64,000 nucleotides of DNA from an uncultured Clostridia bacterium (lineage in GTDB: Bacteria > Bacillota > Clostridia > UMGS1883): contig CANPZO010000008.1 in assembly GCA_947589005.1 (NCBI GenBank), forward strand, positions 1-64,000, given 5' to 3'. This document shows positions 50,289 through 59,926 of the stretch, piece by piece (the first letter of the stretch is position 1; every line of letters starts with the position of its first letter). The translations under genes and the position numbers were made by a program. Below the pieces are notes generated by a model. The model was not told where the DNA came from. It saw nothing but the letters and a program-made list of their open reading frames with translations, and searched no databases.

Positions 50289-51803
50289 GTGAATACCGCG
50301 TTGGTCCATGAAATGATAGCAAGCCGGGCGGAGATGTACTATGGCAATACCGCCTTCATTGACCGGAGCGGCCGCAGCTACAGCTATGGCGAGCTCCTTA
50401 TCGACGCGAGCGCCTTTTCCTCCGCGGTGAACGCCCGCTCGCTGGCGGGTCGGCCCGCCGCCGTTATCGGCGAGGTAACTTATGGTTCGCTGGCGGCCAT
50501 GTTAGGCTGTATGAAGGCCGGCTGTCCGATAGTGCCCCTCAGCCAAAGTCTTGGCACCGACGAGCTTTGCGCCCTCATTACGGAGTATGAGATAGGCGTG
50601 CTGATATATTCCGAGGGCTGCGGCGAGATGGCGGAGATACTGACCGGCCGCTTAAGCGGACTTACCGCGCTGCCGGACGACAAGCAGGCCCTCGGCTCCC
50701 CGGCGGAGCTGGCGGAGACGGCGGAGACCGCCAATATGAACGCCGATCCAATGTCGCCGGCCTTTCTCTTCTCCGCCGCCGACGGCGGGGGAATTCTTCT
50801 TTCACATAAAAATATATGCGGCTGCGTCGAGGCTATTGCCTCGGTCAGGGATATAAGCTCATACACTTTTCTTTCGCCGTCGGTATGGGGCGGAGCTTTC
50901 GACTGCACGGCGGGGCTGCTGCTGCCGCTGTACGCGGGCTGCGCTCTGGTGCAGAGGGGCGAAAAGCGCGGCGCGGCAAAGGCCATATCCGAGTCCGGCG
51001 CCACAGCCCTGACCTGCACTCCCCAGCGGCTGAGAAGCCTGGAACGCTCGCTTCGAATACGCTCCGAAAAAAAGCGCGGCAGCCTCGGCACCGCGGTATA
51101 CAGCCTGTTCGGGCGGCTGGGCAGTCTGCTCAGTCCCGATTTGGGCAAGCGTATGCACAGAAGGGTACACAAGCTGCTGGGCGACAATCTGAGGCTCATA
51201 ATCTGCGGCGGGCCCTGGCCGGAGCAAAACGCCGCCCGCAAGTTCACGGAATGGGGCATCGAGGTATGCAGCTACTATTTCACCGCCGAGTGCGGGGCCT
51301 TGGCCGTTTACGACGGGGCCATGAAAAGGCTCTCTCCCCTGGCCCCGCTGAGCGTGCCCTCGCCCATCAAGGGCGGCAGCGGTGAGCTTTGTCTCTCGGG
51401 CGACCGGGTGCCCATAGGCTACTTCGGCGGCAGGACGGACTTCGACGGTTCCTTCCCCACCGGGGACGTGGGCCTCGTCACCGATGACGGATATCTGGAG
51501 CTGCGGGGCAGGAAAAAGACCATGCTCTACGGCAAGGACGGCGAGCTGATTTTCCCCGAGGAGCTTATCGCCGTCATGCGCAAAAACCGGTATATAACCG
51601 ACTGCTCCATAACCGGCCGGTACGACACCCGCACCGCCGACGTTATAATCACCGCCCACATTACGCCCGATTTTAAGGAAATAGGCGAGGCGATGGGCGA
51701 AAAATATTCCGCCAACCGGCTTAAGCTGTTTTTTAACCATATCATGGATAAGATGGCGGACGAACTGCCCCACAAGGTGCACGAGTTTACCCTGCCCGAC
51801 TGA
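50289..51803 (+). CDS. ANL-superfamily (acyl-CoA synthetase-like) protein with degenerate motifs
   Basis: 504 residues with the overall layout of AMP-binding enzymes: a YSYGELLIDASAF opening, a core with TCTPQRLRSLE, YYFTAECG, GGSGELCLSG, PTGDVG near residue 391 and the hinge LRGRKKTMLYGKDGELIFPEEL. The phosphate-binding loop, normally TSGTTGxPKG, reads FSAADGGGILLSHKN (160-174) without the usual Lys. The protein ends at HKVHEFTLPD, just before the conserved C-terminal Gly-Lys that drives adenylation. It may be a pseudoenzyme or bind a nucleotide without turnover. GTG 50289 follows GGAAAGGAG. yybS follows after 22 bp. Confidence 0.8.
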   Translation: MNTALVHEMIASRAEMYYGNTAFIDRSGRSYSYGELLIDASAFSSAVNARSLAGRPAAVIGEVTYGSLAAMLGCMKAGCPIVPLSQSLGTDELCALITEYEIGVLIYSEGCGEMAEILTGRLSGLTALPDDKQALGSPAELAETAETANMNADPMSPAFLFSAADGGGILLSHKNICGCVEAIASVRDISSYTFLSPSVWGGAFDCTAGLLLPLYAGCALVQRGEKRGAAKAISESGATALTCTPQRLRSLERSLRIRSEKKRGSLGTAVYSLFGRLGSLLSPDLGKRMHRRVHKLLGDNLRLIICGGPWPEQNAARKFTEWGIEVCSYYFTAECGALAVYDGAMKRLSPLAPLSVPSPIKGGSGELCLSGDRVPIGYFGGRTDFDGSFPTGDVGLVTDDGYLELRGRKKTMLYGKDGELIFPEELIAVMRKNRYITDCSITGRYDTRTADVIITAHITPDFKEIGEAMGEKYSANRLKLFFNHIMDKMADELPHKVHEFTLPD

Positions 51804-51825
51804 CACAGAGGGATGCTGATATATA

Positions 51826-52791
51826 ATGAATGAAAATAACTATATAATGTTTCTGTCGATGCGGCTGCTTATATCACTGCTGCCGCTGGCCATGGGCTGG
51901 CCGCTGGTGGCCTTTTGCTTCTGCGCCTACAACCTTGTGATGATAACCGTCTCAAGGGGCGGCGTGTACGGCGGGATAGTCACCGCGGCGACGGCGCTGG
52001 CCGGAGGGCTGTTATGCTTTGTCTGCGGCTACGGGGCCGCTTACGGAGGATTTTTCGCGATGCAGCTCATACTGAGCTCCTCCCTCTGTATTCTGGCGAC
52101 CGTAAAGCGCATGGCCTTCCCCGCGGGACTGCTGTTCACCTCCGCAGGCTACGGCCTGGGTCAGGCCCTGAACCTGAAGCAAGCGGCCGGCAGTCAGGGA
52201 ATGAGCATAGTGGATTACATCTTTTCCGGCGTCGAGCCGGCCTTTGACGCCGCCGGAACCGCCATAACCCAGCAGGGCGGCGACTCCTCCATGTACGCTT
52301 CTCTCGCCCAGAGTATGCTGGACGCCATGAAGGACGTGGTGCGCGGCTGTATTCCCTCGGCGCTGATAGTCACCTCCCTTGTGGCGGGCTACATCGTGAT
52401 GTGGCTGGTGTCAAAGAGCCTTCGGGGGACGCCGCTGGATAACGGGCACTCCTTTTCGGGCCTGCGTCTGAGCATACCGACGGTATGCTTTGGCGGAATA
52501 ATGCTGGGGTTGATATTTGTCCCCGCGGATATGGTGCGGCTGGTGGGCATGAACGGCTTTGTCGTTTTTCTGTTCCTTTCCTTCTGCGCGGGCCTCAGCC
52601 TGACCGACTTTCTGCTCAGGCGCAAAGTGCCGCGTACCGGCGTGAGGATACTTATCCACGGTCTCCTGTTCCTCGGCAGTATGTTTTTGTCCGCAATGAT
52701 ACCGCTGGCAAATATTTTCCTTATATATATTATAATGGGCGTGGTAGACTGCTTCGCGTCCATAAGAAAGAAGGTGACCACGCGGCAATGA
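51826..52791 (+). CDS. yybS: YybS-like DUF2232 membrane protein
   Basis: 321 residues with about eight hydrophobic helices and no large soluble domain, typical of DUF2232 (MWL, then C-terminal FLIYIIMGVVDC). In Bacillus the order yybS-gdpP-rplI-dnaC is conserved, and here the ATG of gdpP overlaps its stop by four bases. The family has an ECF S-component-like look, but no substrate is known. The gene probably shares the promoter ahead of the ANL gene. Confidence 0.85.
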   Translation: MNENNYIMFLSMRLLISLLPLAMGWPLVAFCFCAYNLVMITVSRGGVYGGIVTAATALAGGLLCFVCGYGAAYGGFFAMQLILSSSLCILATVKRMAFPAGLLFTSAGYGLGQALNLKQAAGSQGMSIVDYIFSGVEPAFDAAGTAITQQGGDSSMYASLAQSMLDAMKDVVRGCIPSALIVTSLVAGYIVMWLVSKSLRGTPLDNGHSFSGLRLSIPTVCFGGIMLGLIFVPADMVRLVGMNGFVVFLFLSFCAGLSLTDFLLRRKVPRTGVRILIHGLLFLGSMFLSAMIPLANIFLIYIIMGVVDCFASIRKKVTTRQ

Positions 52792-54764
52792 AAAAGGGCA
52801 ACAATTACTTTAAAGCCCTGCTCAAAAGCTCGGCCTACATCTATGTGGTGCTTGTGCTGATTTGCGCGGTATTCACCATAAGGGAAAACCTTCTCGCGGG
52901 CTGCGCCATTATCGCCTGCTCGATAATAATGCTGGTCCACCAGTTCATCGAGCGGCACAACCGTATGCAGAAGATGAAGAAATACTTTGACGAGCTCAGC
53001 GGCGAGGCCATGGCTCAGAGTAGCCAGCTGATGTTCAATATTCCCGACCCCATTGCCGGGGTGAAAATAGACGGCACCTTCGCCTGGTACAACAACCCCT
53101 TCCACGAAGCCTTTTACCGCAGTGATTTCGGCCGCAAGCTGTGCGAGATTTTCCCCGACGTCCACGTGAAGGACATCATCGCCGACAAGGGCGAGCATCC
53201 CATAAGCGTGAGCCACAACGGTATGGAGTACAAGATTATTCCCACCATTGTCAACGACACCGACCCGGAAAAGCCGGCTCTGATACTGTATTTCGAAAAC
53301 GTGACCGACGTGAACAGGCTCCATCAGCTTGCCATCGACGCCCGGCCGGTGGTCATGAACATCACCATCGACAATTACGGCGAGACCATAGCCGACGCCG
53401 GCGAAAACGAGCAGCTCGAGCTGGTGGCCTCCATCGACCGCACCCTCACGGGCTGGGTCAATTTGCTGGGCGGCCTTGTGCGCAAGCTGGAACGTGACCG
53501 GTACGTGGCGGTCTTTTCCCACGAGGCTTTTGAGAAAATAAAGGAGGATAAGTTCTCCGTTTTGAACGATGTAAAGGGCGTAAGCCTGACGGACATGGCT
53601 CCGCCCACTGTGAGCATAGGCGTGGGACTGGGAGGCGAGACTATAGCCGACTGTGACAATTACGCCCGCATGGCCCTAGATATGGCCCTGGGCAGAGGCG
53701 GAGACCAGGCGGCCGTATGCGACGGGGGCAAGTTCAGTTACTTCGGCGGCAGCGCCAAGGACGTTGAAAAACGCACCCGCGTAAAGGCCAGAGTCGTGGC
53801 CACCTCTCTGAGGGAGCTGATACTCTCCTCCGGCAACGTGATAATCATGGGGCACAAGGAAGCCGACGCCGACGCCATAGGCGCGGCCATCGGCCTTGCC
53901 TGCGCGGTGTCGCACCTCGACAGGGACGTGAAAATACTCCTCAACACCACCGATTCCGCCGTGCTTTCGCTGGTGGACACCATAAACCGCAATCACTATC
54001 ACGACGGCCTTTTCGTGGGCCGCACCCAGGTTCGGGACTACATCGCCGACAACACCCTGCTCATAATCTGCGACACCCACCGCCCGTCCCTGACGGAAAT
54101 GCCGGAACTGCTTGAGCTGGTAAACCGCAAGGCGATGATGGACCATCACCGCAAAAGCGAAAGCTTCATAGAGGACTGCGCCCTCGTGTATCACGAGCCG
54201 GCCGCCTCCTCCACCTGCGAGATGGTAACCGAGATACTGATGTACATGGACGGCGGACTGAACCTGTCCACCATAGACGCCACCGCCCTCTACGCCGGCA
54301 TAGTCCTTGACACGAAAAACTTCGTGCTCAAGGCCGGCTCCCGCACCTTCGAGGCGGCGGCCTTCCTGAGAGGCTTCGGCGTGGACACGGTCAAGGTAAA
54401 GCTGCTGTTCCGTGAAAGTCCCGAGTCCTACCGGCTGCGCACCGACCTGATTTCCGCCGCCGAGATAGACGGCCGCGGCATATGCGTTTCGGTCAGCGCC
54501 GACGAGCTGCCCCACAGCATCGCCGCTCAAGCGGCGGACGCCATGCTGGACATCGAGGGCGTAAAAGCCTCCTTTGTGGTCTACAGGGACGGCGACGGAG
54601 TGCGTATAAGCGGCCGCAGTCTGGGCGAGGTGAACGTCCAGCTCATCGCCGAATTCATGGGCGGCGGCGGCCACGCCATGGCAGCGGCGGCACAGCTCAG
54701 CCACACCACCGTGGCGGAGGGCGCGGCGCGGCTGGGCGAGGCGATAGACGAGTACTGTAAATAA
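52788..54764 (+). CDS. gdpP: Cyclic-di-AMP phosphodiesterase GdpP
   Basis: Hydrolyses the second messenger c-di-AMP, which controls potassium and osmotic balance. 658 residues: two N-terminal helices (about 12-55), a PAS domain, a degenerate GGDEF domain (VSIGVGLGGE), then DHH/DHHA1 with HKEADADAIGAAIG, CDTHRP, MDHHRKS and GGGGHAMAAAA. ATG 52788 overlaps the yybS stop (ATGA) and follows AAGGTGA; the frame remains open far upstream inside yybS but has no usable start there. Confidence 0.94.
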   Translation: MKKGNNYFKALLKSSAYIYVVLVLICAVFTIRENLLAGCAIIACSIIMLVHQFIERHNRMQKMKKYFDELSGEAMAQSSQLMFNIPDPIAGVKIDGTFAWYNNPFHEAFYRSDFGRKLCEIFPDVHVKDIIADKGEHPISVSHNGMEYKIIPTIVNDTDPEKPALILYFENVTDVNRLHQLAIDARPVVMNITIDNYGETIADAGENEQLELVASIDRTLTGWVNLLGGLVRKLERDRYVAVFSHEAFEKIKEDKFSVLNDVKGVSLTDMAPPTVSIGVGLGGETIADCDNYARMALDMALGRGGDQAAVCDGGKFSYFGGSAKDVEKRTRVKARVVATSLRELILSSGNVIIMGHKEADADAIGAAIGLACAVSHLDRDVKILLNTTDSAVLSLVDTINRNHYHDGLFVGRTQVRDYIADNTLLIICDTHRPSLTEMPELLELVNRKAMMDHHRKSESFIEDCALVYHEPAASSTCEMVTEILMYMDGGLNLSTIDATALYAGIVLDTKNFVLKAGSRTFEAAAFLRGFGVDTVKVKLLFRESPESYRLRTDLISAAEIDGRGICVSVSADELPHSIAAQAADAMLDIEGVKASFVVYRDGDGVRISGRSLGEVNVQLIAEFMGGGGHAMAAAAQLSHTTVAEGAARLGEAIDEYCK

Positions 54765-54826
54765 TGTCAGCGCGGGAAGAGCGGGACGCGCCGCTCATTT
54801 CCCACAAATGAAAGGATGATATAAAT

Positions 54827-55273
54827 ATGAAAGTTGTATTACTGGCAGACGTAAAGGGTCACGGCAAGAAGGGCGATTTGGTTGAGGCCAGCGACGGCTA
54901 CGCCCGCAACTACCTTCTGCCCCGAGGGCTGGCCAAGGAGGCCACCAAGGGCATAATCAACGAGCTTAAGGGCAAAAGCGACGCCGCCGCTTACCATCGC
55001 GAGCAGGAGCGCAAGGCCGCGCTCGAGGCCAAGGCCGCCCTTGAAAGCGGCAAGGTAGTCCTCACCGCCCGGGCCGGAGAGGGAGGCAAGCTCTTCGGCA
55101 AAATAACCTCTCAGGATGTGGCCCAGGCCATAAAGATGCAGCTCCACCACGTTGTGGACAAGAAAAAAATCGTTCTGCCCGACGGCATAAAGGCCATCGG
55201 CGACAAGACCGTGGAGGTAAAGCTCTATCCCGAGATATCCGCCAAGGTAACCGTGACTGTTACCCCCGAATAA
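54827..55273 (+). CDS. rplI: 50S ribosomal protein L9
   Basis: 148 residues, the normal bacterial length. The N-terminal domain begins MKVVLLADVKGHGKKGDLVE with GYARNYLLPRGLA, the long connecting helix spans about 45-75, and the C-terminal domain contains GKLFGKITSQDVAQAI and ends TVTVTPE. It binds 23S rRNA at the base of the L1 stalk. It sits between gdpP and dnaB as in other Firmicutes, with a good ribosome site (AAAGGATG). Confidence 0.97.
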   Translation: MKVVLLADVKGHGKKGDLVEASDGYARNYLLPRGLAKEATKGIINELKGKSDAAAYHREQERKAALEAKAALESGKVVLTARAGEGGKLFGKITSQDVAQAIKMQLHHVVDKKKIVLPDGIKAIGDKTVEVKLYPEISAKVTVTVTPE

Positions 55274-55301
55274 AACGCGCTAAACATAGGAGGTGAGAGG
55301 A

Positions 55302-56627
55302 TTGGACTCTCCCATAGGCGTAAATATGCCCTACAACCTTGAGGCAGAACAGGCCGTCCTCGCCAGCGCCATCCTCAGCGAGGACGCTCTCAGCACGGTC
55401 ATGGAGGCGTTGAACGAGGACGACTTTTACATCAGCGCACACAGGGCCGTCTTTAACGCTGTCAACTCCCTGTTTTCCACCGGCAGGCCCGTGGACCTTG
55501 TCACGGTCTCCGGCGAGCTGGGCGAAAAGCTGGACAGCATCGGCGGCATAAGCTACCTTACGAAAATCATGCAGGGTATCTATACCACCGAAAATCTCAG
55601 GCACTATATAGACATAGTCCGCTCCAAGACTCTGCTCCGCCGCCTTATCGAGGCGGGCAGCACCGTTGTGGATATGGCCTCAAAGGACGAGGACGAGGCC
55701 GAAATTATACTGGACCGCAGCGAACAGCTCATTTTTGAGATAAGCGAAAAGCGCGGCGCGAAGGGCTTTTTCCACATAGGCGAGGTAGTCAAGAGCGCAA
55801 TGGCCATATTGGAGGAGCTAAAACGGCGCAGCGGCAAAATAACCGGCATAGCCACGGGCTTTTCCGGACTGGACAACTACACCGCCGGCCTCCAGAACAG
55901 CGACCTCATAATCATGGCCGCCAGACCCGGCGTGGGCAAGACGAGCCTTGCCCTCAATATCATTGAAAACGCCGCCATTCGGGGCAAGTCCACCGCGGCC
56001 ATATTTTCGCTGGAAATGAGCAAGGAACAGCTCGTCAACCGCGTGCTTTCCAGCGAGGCGCTGGTGGAGCTGGCCAAGCTCCGCGTGGGAGATATAGGCC
56101 CCGAGGAGATGACGCGACTGGCCCATGCCCTGAAGGACGTGGTCACCGCCCCCATCTACATCGACGACACTCCCGACATAACCGTGTCGGAAATAAGGGC
56201 CAAGTGCCGCCGCCTGAAAATGGAGAAGGGGCTGGGCGTTGTGGTTATCGACTACCTCCAGCTCATGCAGGGCGGCCGGCGTGACGGGAACCGCGCCACG
56301 GAGGTGGCCGAGATATCCCGCTCGCTCAAAATAATGGCAAAGGAACTGAATGTTCCGGTGATAACCCTTTCGCAGCTGAACCGCGCGGCGGAAAGCGAAA
56401 AGCGCCGCCCCAAAATCAGCGACCTCCGTGAAAGCGGAGCCATAGAGCAGGACGCGGACATAGTGCTGCTGCTCTACAATCCGTCGGCCGACGACGGCGA
56501 AGGGGCCGAACCGTCAAATATAATCGAGTGTATAGTCGCCAAAAACCGTTCCGGCTCCACCGGCACCGTAAAGCTGGCGTGGAGAGGCGAATACACCAAG
56601 TTTATGGACGTGGACGTCCGGCAGTAA
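55302..56627 (+). CDS. dnaB: Replicative DNA helicase DnaB
   Basis: Ring helicase that unwinds DNA at the replication fork (called DnaC in Bacillus). 441 residues: an N-terminal domain (YNLEAEQAVLASAIL), a linker, and a RecA-type domain with Walker A ARPGVGKTS, FSLEMSKEQL, Walker B VVVIDYLQLM and the arginine region SDLRESGAIEQDADIV. TTG 55302 lies six bases after AGGAGGTG; the frame can be extended to GTG 55293, which falls inside that site. No intein is present. Confidence 0.95.
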   Translation: MDSPIGVNMPYNLEAEQAVLASAILSEDALSTVMEALNEDDFYISAHRAVFNAVNSLFSTGRPVDLVTVSGELGEKLDSIGGISYLTKIMQGIYTTENLRHYIDIVRSKTLLRRLIEAGSTVVDMASKDEDEAEIILDRSEQLIFEISEKRGAKGFFHIGEVVKSAMAILEELKRRSGKITGIATGFSGLDNYTAGLQNSDLIIMAARPGVGKTSLALNIIENAAIRGKSTAAIFSLEMSKEQLVNRVLSSEALVELAKLRVGDIGPEEMTRLAHALKDVVTAPIYIDDTPDITVSEIRAKCRRLKMEKGLGVVVIDYLQLMQGGRRDGNRATEVAEISRSLKIMAKELNVPVITLSQLNRAAESEKRRPKISDLRESGAIEQDADIVLLLYNPSADDGEGAEPSNIIECIVAKNRSGSTGTVKLAWRGEYTKFMDVDVRQ

Positions 56628-56640
56628 AGGTGGGCGGTAT

Positions 56641-57987
56641 ATGCTGTATGAAAAGGTGAAGAAAACCGTCGCGGACCATTCCATGCTGGAAAAGGGCGAC
56701 ACCGTCATCTGCGCCGTCAGCGGCGGGGCGGACTCGATGTGTCTGCTGACCCTGATGCTAAGGCTGAGCAAGGAAATGGAGCTTAAGGTGGCCGCCGCCA
56801 ATCTCAACCACTCCCTGCGGGGAGCCGAGGGCGACGGAGACTCCCAGTTTGTGGAGACGGTCTGCGAGATAATGGGCGTTCCTTTTTACGGTAAAAAGCT
56901 GGACATTGCCGCCATCGCCCGCGCCCGAGGCCAAAGCGTCGAGGAGGCGGGCAGGGATGAGCGCTACAAATTTTTCGACGAGCTGTCGGCCAAGCTGGGC
57001 GGGGCGAAAATAGCCACCGGCCACAACCTCAGCGACAATGCCGAAACCATAATCTTCCGTCTTGCGCGCGGCAGCGGGGCCAAGGGGCTCTGCGGCATAC
57101 GGTACAAACGGGGCAACATAATCCGCCCGCTGCTGGACTCCACCCGCAAGGAGATAGAGGCTTATCTGGTGGAAAACGCGGTGATGTGGCGGGAGGACAG
57201 CACCAATTCCCAGCTGCGGTATTCCCGCAACAAGATACGCCACACCGTAATACCCCGTCTGGAGGAAATACAGCCCTCCGCAGTGGAAAAAATCGTAAGC
57301 TGCGGCCGCAGCATCGCCGAGGACGAGGAGTACCTTTCCTCGCTGGCGGATAAGCTGCTGACCTCGGCCTATGTGGACGAGGACGAGTATTCCAGCTCGG
57401 CTATACTGGCCGCTCCCCCGCCCATCGCCCGCCGGGCCGCCGCGAGGCTGCTGGAGGACTGGGGCGCCCGGGACATTACCCAGGATAAAATTATGGCCTT
57501 TCTCGACCTTTGCACCAAGCCCTCCGGCAAGCGCATGGACCTCAACGGCGACGCCTACGCTCTCAGGAGCTTTTACACCGTGGTCAAGCAGAGCCGCCGG
57601 AAGGAGAAGGGCTTTTCATACACAATAAAGCCCGGCCAGAAGGTCCGCCACGACAACTGGGAGGTTTCCATAACCATAACCGACGAGCCGCCGAGGGTCA
57701 GGGACGGCAGCGTGGCCGTGTTTGACCCGAACCAGCTTTTCGGCAGATTTACCGTACGTTCCCGCGAGGACGGGGACAAAATCAAGCTCCGCGGCGGCGG
57801 CAGCAAAAAGCTTAAGGAGCTGTTCATCGAGCAAAAGATACCCCAAAGTATGCGCAGCGCCGTTCCCGTAGTGGTCAAGGGCGACGAGGTACTGTTCGTG
57901 CCGCCCTACAGAAAAAGCCCCCGCTACGAGCCGCCACCCGACGCAAAAAGTTTTCTTGTCATAGAGTATAAGGAGGTTTTACCTTGA
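56641..57987 (+). CDS. tilS: tRNA(Ile)-lysidine synthase
   Basis: Attaches lysine to C34 of the minor tRNA-Ile so that it reads AUA. 448 residues: an ATP-pyrophosphatase domain with the P-loop AVSGGADSMCLL and GHNLSDNAET, the RKEIEAYL and EDSTNSQLRYSRNKIR motifs, and a C-terminal TilS domain (VRSREDGDKIKLRGGGSKKLKELF). It starts 13 bp after dnaB and its stop overlaps the TTG of ftsH. The hpt gene commonly between tilS and ftsH in Firmicutes is missing. Confidence 0.94.
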   Translation: MLYEKVKKTVADHSMLEKGDTVICAVSGGADSMCLLTLMLRLSKEMELKVAAANLNHSLRGAEGDGDSQFVETVCEIMGVPFYGKKLDIAAIARARGQSVEEAGRDERYKFFDELSAKLGGAKIATGHNLSDNAETIIFRLARGSGAKGLCGIRYKRGNIIRPLLDSTRKEIEAYLVENAVMWREDSTNSQLRYSRNKIRHTVIPRLEEIQPSAVEKIVSCGRSIAEDEEYLSSLADKLLTSAYVDEDEYSSSAILAAPPPIARRAAARLLEDWGARDITQDKIMAFLDLCTKPSGKRMDLNGDAYALRSFYTVVKQSRRKEKGFSYTIKPGQKVRHDNWEVSITITDEPPRVRDGSVAVFDPNQLFGRFTVRSREDGDKIKLRGGGSKKLKELFIEQKIPQSMRSAVPVVVKGDEVLFVPPYRKSPRYEPPPDAKSFLVIEYKEVLP

Positions 57988-59840
57988 ATAAAACCATAAA
58001 AAGCATAAGTCTTTACCTGATAATCACAATTATTCTCGTGGCCGTCTGCGCCTATATTTTCCGCGAGCCGGACCAGCCTAAGAGCATGAGCTTTTCCGAG
58101 CTGGTCAACAGCATCAACGAGGGCAAGGTTTCCAGCCTTGAGATAAACGACGACTCCTGCGTGGCAACCATAGACAACGTCAAGCACGAGGTGGAGGCCC
58201 GCATAGATATGCTTTACTCCGCCTGCGAGGAGGCGATAAACACCCAGATGGAAAAGGGCACCCTGACCGTGACCTCTCCCAAGCCCGAGACCGTAAGCTG
58301 GTGGGTGAGCTTTATCCCCTCCCTGCTGCTGTGCCTGATACCGGTGGTAATAATCATCATCTTCATGCGCCAGCAGATGGGCGGCAAAAACGGCATCGGC
58401 GGCTTCGGCAAAAGCCACGCCAAGACCGACGGCGAAAATTCGCCCAAGGTGACCTTTGACGACGTGGCCGGCGCCGACGAGGAAAAGCAGGAGCTTCAGG
58501 AAATAGTTGAGTTTTTGAAAAATCCGCGCAAATTCATTGATTTGGGCGCGCGCATACCAAAGGGCGTGCTGCTGGTGGGGCCTCCCGGCACCGGTAAGAC
58601 ATTGCTGGCAAAGGCCATCGCGGGCGAGGCCAAGGTTCCCTTCTTCTCAATTTCCGGCTCCGATTTTGTTGAAATGTTCGTGGGCGTGGGCGCCAGCCGT
58701 GTCCGCGACCTGTTTGACCAGGCCCGCAAGTCCCTGCCCGCCATTATCTTTATCGACGAGATAGACGCTGTGGGCCGGCAGAGAGGCGCTGGACTGGGCG
58801 GCGGCCACGACGAAAGGGAGCAGACCCTTAACCAGCTCCTTGTGGAAATGGACGGTTTCGCCCCCAACGAGGGGATAATAATGATAGCCGCCACCAACCG
58901 CCCCGACATTCTTGACCCGGCCCTGCTGCGGCCCGGACGCTTCGACCGTCAGGTAGTGGTCAACTACCCCGACCAGAAGGGGCGCGAGGCCATACTTAAG
59001 GTACACTCCAAAAACAAGCCCATCGACGAGACGAGCGTTTCTCTTGAAAAGGTGGCCAAAACCACCTACGGCTTTACCGGCGCAGACCTTGAAAACCTCC
59101 TTAACGAAGCGGCCATTCTCGCCGCGCGTGCGGGCAAGAAAAAAATCACCATGGCCGAAATGGACGAGGCAATGCTCAAGACCGTCATCGGTCCCGAGAA
59201 AAAGTCCAGCAAGCACACCGAAAAGGACAAAAAGCAGACCGCCTATCACGAGGCTGGCCACGCGGTTGTCACCAGGCTTCTGCCCACGCAGGATCCGGTG
59301 CATCAGGTTTCCATCATACCCAGAGGCCGCGCGGGGGGCTTCACCCTCAACCTGCCCGACAAGGACAAGGCGTATATCAACGAGCAGACCATGCTTGACG
59401 ATATAGTTGTGACGCTGGCGGGCCGCGCGGCGGAAAAGATAATGTTTGGCGAGATAAACACCGGCGCTTCCAGCGATTTGACCCACGCCACCGACACCGC
59501 CCGCAAGATGGTGATGCAGTACGGCATGAGCGACAAGCTGGGCTACGTCAGCTTTGACAACGGCAGCCACAACGTGTTCCTGGGCCGCGACCTCAGCGAG
59601 GGCCGCAACTACAGCGAGGCTGTGGCCGCCCAGATAGACGCCGAGATAAAGCGCATTATCGACGAGAGCTACCGGCGCTGCGAGCAGCTTCTCAGAGACC
59701 ACATGGCCAAGCTGGAAAATGTGGCTCAGGCCCTGATGGAGCACGAAAAGCTGGACGGCGACGAGTTCGAGCAGGCGTTCATGAAGGACGAGACCGCCAA
59801 CGCTGCCGACGGCGGCGCGGACGGTCAGGAGCAGGAATAA
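57984..59840 (+). CDS. ftsH: ATP-dependent zinc metalloprotease FtsH
   Basis: Membrane AAA+ protease that degrades misfolded membrane proteins and regulators. 618 residues: an N-terminal helix (about 7-25), a small extracytoplasmic domain, a second helix (about 108-130), an AAA domain with Walker A GPPGTGKT (near 199-206), Walker [13 protein letters not shown] region [20 protein letters not shown] and the zinc site HEAGH (422-426). The TTG start overlaps the tilS stop by four bases and has AAGGAGG upstream. The acidic Gly-rich tail is typical. Confidence 0.96.
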   Translation: MNKTIKSISLYLIITIILVAVCAYIFREPDQPKSMSFSELVNSINEGKVSSLEINDDSCVATIDNVKHEVEARIDMLYSACEEAINTQMEKGTLTVTSPKPETVSWWVSFIPSLLLCLIPVVIIIIFMRQQMGGKNGIGGFGKSHAKTDGENSPKVTFDDVAGADEEKQELQEIVEFLKNPRKFIDLGARIPKGVLLVGPPGTGKTLLAKAIAGEAKVPFFSISGSDFVEMFVGVGASRVRDLFDQARKSLPAIIFIDEIDAVGRQRGAGLGGGHDEREQTLNQLLVEMDGFAPNEGIIMIAATNRPDILDPALLRPGRFDRQVVVNYPDQKGREAILKVHSKNKPIDETSVSLEKVAKTTYGFTGADLENLLNEAAILAARAGKKKITMAEMDEAMLKTVIGPEKKSSKHTEKDKKQTAYHEAGHAVVTRLLPTQDPVHQVSIIPRGRAGGFTLNLPDKDKAYINEQTMLDDIVVTLAGRAAEKIMFGEINTGASSDLTHATDTARKMVMQYGMSDKLGYVSFDNGSHNVFLGRDLSEGRNYSEAVAAQIDAEIKRIIDESYRRCEQLLRDHMAKLENVAQALMEHEKLDGDEFEQAFMKDETANAADGGADGQEQE

Positions 59841-59865
59841 TACCCGCGCTTAAAATGTACAAAAA

Positions 59866-59917
59866 GAAAACCCGCTCATTGATATGCGACGCGCATATCA
59901 TAAGAGCGGGTTTTTAT
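59866..59917. terminator. Bidirectional nested terminator between ftsH and the lipoprotein gene
   Basis: Outer stem AAAACCCGCTC/GAGCGGGTTTT and inner stem TGATATGCG/CGCATATCA on one axis, with A and T runs on both flanks. Confidence 0.88.
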
Positions 59918-59926
59918 AAGACCTTT

